64,000 bases of DNA, from contig NZ_SMLZ01000099.1 of the NCBI RefSeq assembly GCF_009711415.1, positions 16,138 to 80,137 of the forward strand, in the 5' to 3' direction. Shown here in pieces: positions 61,065 through 64,000 of this stretch (position 1 is its first letter; every line of letters begins with the position of its first letter). Under the pieces are notes generated by a model, which was not told the origin of the DNA, did not search any database, and was given only the letters and a program-made list of their open reading frames with translations. The translations under genes and the position numbers were made by a program. The stretch comes from Roseibium denhamense. GTDB taxonomy: Bacteria; Pseudomonadota; Alphaproteobacteria; Rhizobiales; Stappiaceae.

Positions 61065-62648
61065 GTGTTCAAAAGAAAAGAAGAAAACAGCAAGCATATA
61101 TATAGATCTATGGTTGCATTACTGGGAATTGTGCTTGTCAGTTTTGCAGCCCTTCAACTCGCGCGGATATTCCTCAGCGTTCCGCTGTTTGAACGTCCGC
61201 ACCCGGTTATTGACATAGCCTTCAGCGTGCTGCTCGGTGCTTCCGCGGTCGGGCTTGGTTTCGGCATCATGAGCAATCGAAGGTTGCGCAAGAAACTCAA
61301 GGCGAACAGTTCGGCCCACACGGAAGCCCTCGCCATGGCGCAGCATGATGCCCTGACGGGGCTGCCCAACCGGCGGCGCCTACTGGAAGTGTTTCCGGAT
61401 TTGACCCGCGACTTGAAGCATGACACCTTCCGCGCGGTCCTGATGCTCGACATTGACGGGTTCAAGCCTATCAACGATGTCTATGGCCACGCCTTTGGGG
61501 ACGTTCTCTTGCGTGGTTTCGCCGACCGGCTGGTGGAAACCCTCGGCAAGGACGGTATTGTGGCCCGGCTCGGGGGTGATGAATTTGCCATCGTCTCCCC
61601 GCCGTTTACCGACAAGGCGGAAGCGTCCGGTTTCGCGCGCCGTCTACTGACCCGCATCAACGACCGCTTCGAGTTTGACGAGCGGCAGATTTCCATCGGC
61701 ACCGGGATCGGCATTGCGCTCTATCCGCACGATGGCCATGCGGTATCGGAACTTCTGCGCCGGGCGGATATCGCGCTCTACAGAGCCAAATCCTCGGGCC
61801 GCTCGACCTACCGCTTCTTCGAAGTCGACATGGATGCATCCATCCTCCACCGCACCCTGCTTGAACAAAGGCTCCGCAAGGCAATCACCGAACATGCGGT
61901 GCACGTGCGCTATCAGCCGATTCTGGACCTTGAAAAGGGCCGCATTGCCGGCTTCGAAGCGCTTGCCCGGTGGACGGATTCAGATTTTGGATATGTACCG
62001 CCGCTACAGTTCATCCCAATCGCCGAAGACTGCGGCATTATCACAGAGCTGACCAAACACCTCCTTCAGGAGGCTTGCAAGGAAGCCGTGAAGTGGCCGA
62101 AAGATCTGCATTTGTCCTTCAATCTCTCCCCTGTTCAGCTGCAGGACACAAGCCTTCCGGATCAGGTCCTGGCCATCCTCGATGAAACCGGCCTGCCCCC
62201 GGAGCGGCTGGTTCTGGAGATCACGGAAACATCCCTCGTCAAGAACCCCGCAACGGCACGCCGTATCCTGACCCGGCTCACTGAAGCCGGCATCTCCATC
62301 GCCCTCGATGATTTCGGTGCCGGACATTCGAGCTTGAGCTACTTGCGCGAATTTCCGATCCAGAAGGTCAAGATCGACCGGTCTTTCACCAAGCGCATGC
62401 TGGAGGACAAACAGTGCGCGGCAATCGTTGAGGCAATCCTCGTCCTGTCCAACGGTTTGGATATTGATGCGGTGGCCGAGGGGGTGGAAGAGGCGGATGT
62501 TCACAACGCGCTGAATTCCAACGGCTGCCACTATAGCCAGGGCTTCCTATACGCGGCGGCCGTCTCAGGGGACGAAGCAAGGACTTTGCTGGCATCGCAG
62601 GCAGACGGTGCGTTGCCCTTCAAGCAGAAAAAAACTGATGCGGCCTAG
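61065..62648 (+). CDS. Membrane GGDEF-EAL cyclic-di-GMP enzyme
   Basis: This 527-residue protein has two N-terminal hydrophobic segments (about 17-35 and 48-68) joined by a short loop, a GGDEF domain (about 90-250) with intact LGGDEFAIV (about 170-178), and an EAL domain (about 265-515) with FEALARW, DDFGAGHSS and KIDRSFT. Both catalytic signatures are intact, so the protein can in principle make and hydrolyse cyclic-di-GMP. The start is GTG at 61065 (MFKRKEENSK). A small polar N-terminal segment precedes the first helix. Confidence 0.9.
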   Translation: MFKRKEENSKHIYRSMVALLGIVLVSFAALQLARIFLSVPLFERPHPVIDIAFSVLLGASAVGLGFGIMSNRRLRKKLKANSSAHTEALAMAQHDALTGLPNRRRLLEVFPDLTRDLKHDTFRAVLMLDIDGFKPINDVYGHAFGDVLLRGFADRLVETLGKDGIVARLGGDEFAIVSPPFTDKAEASGFARRLLTRINDRFEFDERQISIGTGIGIALYPHDGHAVSELLRRADIALYRAKSSGRSTYRFFEVDMDASILHRTLLEQRLRKAITEHAVHVRYQPILDLEKGRIAGFEALARWTDSDFGYVPPLQFIPIAEDCGIITELTKHLLQEACKEAVKWPKDLHLSFNLSPVQLQDTSLPDQVLAILDETGLPPERLVLEITETSLVKNPATARRILTRLTEAGISIALDDFGAGHSSLSYLREFPIQKVKIDRSFTKRMLEDKQCAAIVEAILVLSNGLDIDAVAEGVEEADVHNALNSNGCHYSQGFLYAAAVSGDEARTLLASQADGALPFKQKKTDAA

Positions 62649-62681
62649 AACACAGGGTGGCTAGTTTCAACGCCTAACAAC

Positions 62682-63908
62682 TCAGACATTCCCTCCCAGG
62701 AACAAGAGAATAATGACCGCATTGGCAAGGTCGACGAAAAAGGCGGAAACCAGGGGAAGGATCAGGAAGGCCTGGGTCGCTGGTCCGTATTGCTTGGTCA
62801 CCGCTGTCATGTTGGCAATTGCCGTTGGGGTTGCGCCCAGCGCAAAGCCGGCGAAACCGGAGCCAAGAACAGCGGCATTGTAGTTGCGCCCCATTAGCGG
62901 GAACACCACCCAAATAATAAAGAAGGTCACCACGGCAATCTGGCTGAAAAGGATCAGGAGCATGGGTCCGGCAAGCCCTGCCAGCGTCCACAATTGCAGA
63001 CTCATCAAGGACATTGTCAGGAAAATACCAAGCGCCAGATCCGAGATCACCGCGAGGGATCTGGAGCCTGCCGGCCAGGTCATTCGCTTGAACACCACCG
63101 GGACGGAGTTCGACAGCAGGATCCCGCAAAAAAGGCAGCAGACAAATATCGGAAGGTCCAGGCCGATGCCGACCTTAAGAGCCTCCTGCAAGACAACACC
63201 TAGGGCAATGGCAATGTTCAATACCAGGATCGCCCGCATCAAACCCGTATGGGTGACCTTGGCGTCGGCCTCGTCTTCCGTCTCCAGTCCGATCATCGGA
63301 GCTTCTTCGGGACGGTTGGGATCCGGCCGCGCACCACGCCGCTCAATCAGGTAGTTTCCAATGGGACCGCCCAGGAGGCTGGCTGCGATCAGGCCGAGGG
63401 TCGCCGTTGCCGCCCCGATTTCTACCGCGCCGATGACGCCATAGTCTTCCACGAGGCGCGGTCCCCAGGCAATCGCGGTGCCATGGCCGCCAACAAGGGA
63501 AATCGTGCCGCCCAGTAGACCGAACCCAACCGGAAGGCCAAGCGCCACGGCAATCGAGGCCCCAACCGCATTTTGCAGGCACATGTACCCAACGGTCAGG
63601 ATCAGCAACAGTAAGAGCGGGCGTCCGCCCTTCAGAAGTTCGGCAAAGCGCGCATTCAGCCCGATAGCGGTAAAGAAGCAGAACAACAGGTAGTCGCGCG
63701 ATTCCAGCGAGAAGCTGATTTCAACGTTCAGGACAGAGAAAGTAACAAATGCTGCAAATGAAACCAGAAGCCCGCCAGAGACCGGCTCCGGGATGTTGTA
63801 GCGGCGCAGTAACGCCACCTTCTTGTTCAGGCGCACGCCCAGGAAGTAGACAAGGATCGCCAGATTGAAGCTGACGAACTCATCCAGTGACAATACGCCT
63901 GGGTTCAT
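62682..63908 (-). CDS. gltS: Sodium/glutamate symporter
   Basis: This 408-residue inner-membrane protein matches GltS in length and in its inverted-repeat motifs: GGTISLVGGHGTAIAWGP in the first half and SGFAGFALGATPTAIANM in the second. It would import glutamate with sodium. About ten membrane segments are present. It is divergent to nothing visible; the window ends 92 bases upstream of its ATG. Confidence 0.95.
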   Translation of the reverse strand: MNPGVLSLDEFVSFNLAILVYFLGVRLNKKVALLRRYNIPEPVSGGLLVSFAAFVTFSVLNVEISFSLESRDYLLFCFFTAIGLNARFAELLKGGRPLLLLLILTVGYMCLQNAVGASIAVALGLPVGFGLLGGTISLVGGHGTAIAWGPRLVEDYGVIGAVEIGAATATLGLIAASLLGGPIGNYLIERRGARPDPNRPEEAPMIGLETEDEADAKVTHTGLMRAILVLNIAIALGVVLQEALKVGIGLDLPIFVCCLFCGILLSNSVPVVFKRMTWPAGSRSLAVISDLALGIFLTMSLMSLQLWTLAGLAGPMLLILFSQIAVVTFFIIWVVFPLMGRNYNAAVLGSGFAGFALGATPTAIANMTAVTKQYGPATQAFLILPLVSAFFVDLANAVIILLFLGGNV

Positions 63909-64000
63909 TATTTCACTCTGATCAAACCGGGGATCCGGGCGGGTTGGATATGTCTGGCTGCAAGCTTAGCCCGTGACGGCCGGTGTTACCAGCCGCCGCC

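Overview
This 64-kb window reads as chromosomal DNA of a GC-rich alphaproteobacterium. The protein styles and gene orders point to Hyphomicrobiales, probably a Roseibium/Labrenzia (Stappiaceae)-like marine bacterium. That placement is inferred from recognised families (a RibB fused to a degenerate RibA domain, btaAB betaine-lipid genes, TIGR02301, an NrtR/nad pair, a histone deacetylase-xseB-dxs-tlyA series). It was not tested by a search. I see no rRNA, tRNA, CRISPR array, prophage or insertion sequence.

Layout. 1-2.7 kb: leftward fatty-acid/acyl-CoA genes (SDR fragment, crotonase-fold protein, large acyl-CoA dehydrogenase). 3.2-4.1 kb: a candidate small RNA and a periplasmic solute-binding protein gene broken by an in-frame amber codon. 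4.5-16.3 kb: a conserved order (histone deacetylase-like, xseB, dxs, tlyA, RNA methyltransferase), interrupted by a LuxR-type regulator and by an MFS transporter plus copper cassette (DUF2946-like, PCu(A)C, SCO). 16.3-25 kb: ribB, aroC, a histidine phosphatase and fabI, interrupted by an EAL/GGDEF protein and a DUF3095 protein. 25-30 kb: a FAD-linked oxidase, a 1.1-kb non-coding leader, a divergent DnaA-family gene, a second candidate small RNA and a Glyoxalase_8-type small protein. 31-32.6 kb: an AT-richer membrane pentapeptide-repeat gene. 32.7-45.5 kb: mostly conserved housekeeping or hypothetical genes (SRAP, NUDIX, TIGR02301, LysE, btaAB, L,D-transpeptidase, XRE regulator, DUF2061, dihydroorotase, YgfZ-like, HD hydrolase). 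45.6-51 kb: tyrosine phosphatase, NrtR, SleB, GlxA-type regulator, YqhA, HupE/UreJ. 51.2-54.9 kb: leftward nadABC with a candidate NrtR operator. 55-64 kb: MFS transporter, rhodanese-ChrB/ChrA chromate pair, glyS, a second GGDEF-EAL protein and GltS.

The main non-gene structure is a family of about 100-bp intergenic repeats (five members seen) at gene 3' ends, mostly at convergent junctions. Three full members start exactly on the TAG stop codon of the upstream gene. Other points worth a second look: two to three candidate small RNAs with ACCTCCC/CCTCC anti-Shine-Dalgarno-like motifs; a helix-turn-helix domain fused in frame to RibB with a strong internal ribosome binding site; a DnaA-family protein with a divergent AAA+ domain; and a perfect 10-bp inverted repeat upstream of an XRE regulator.
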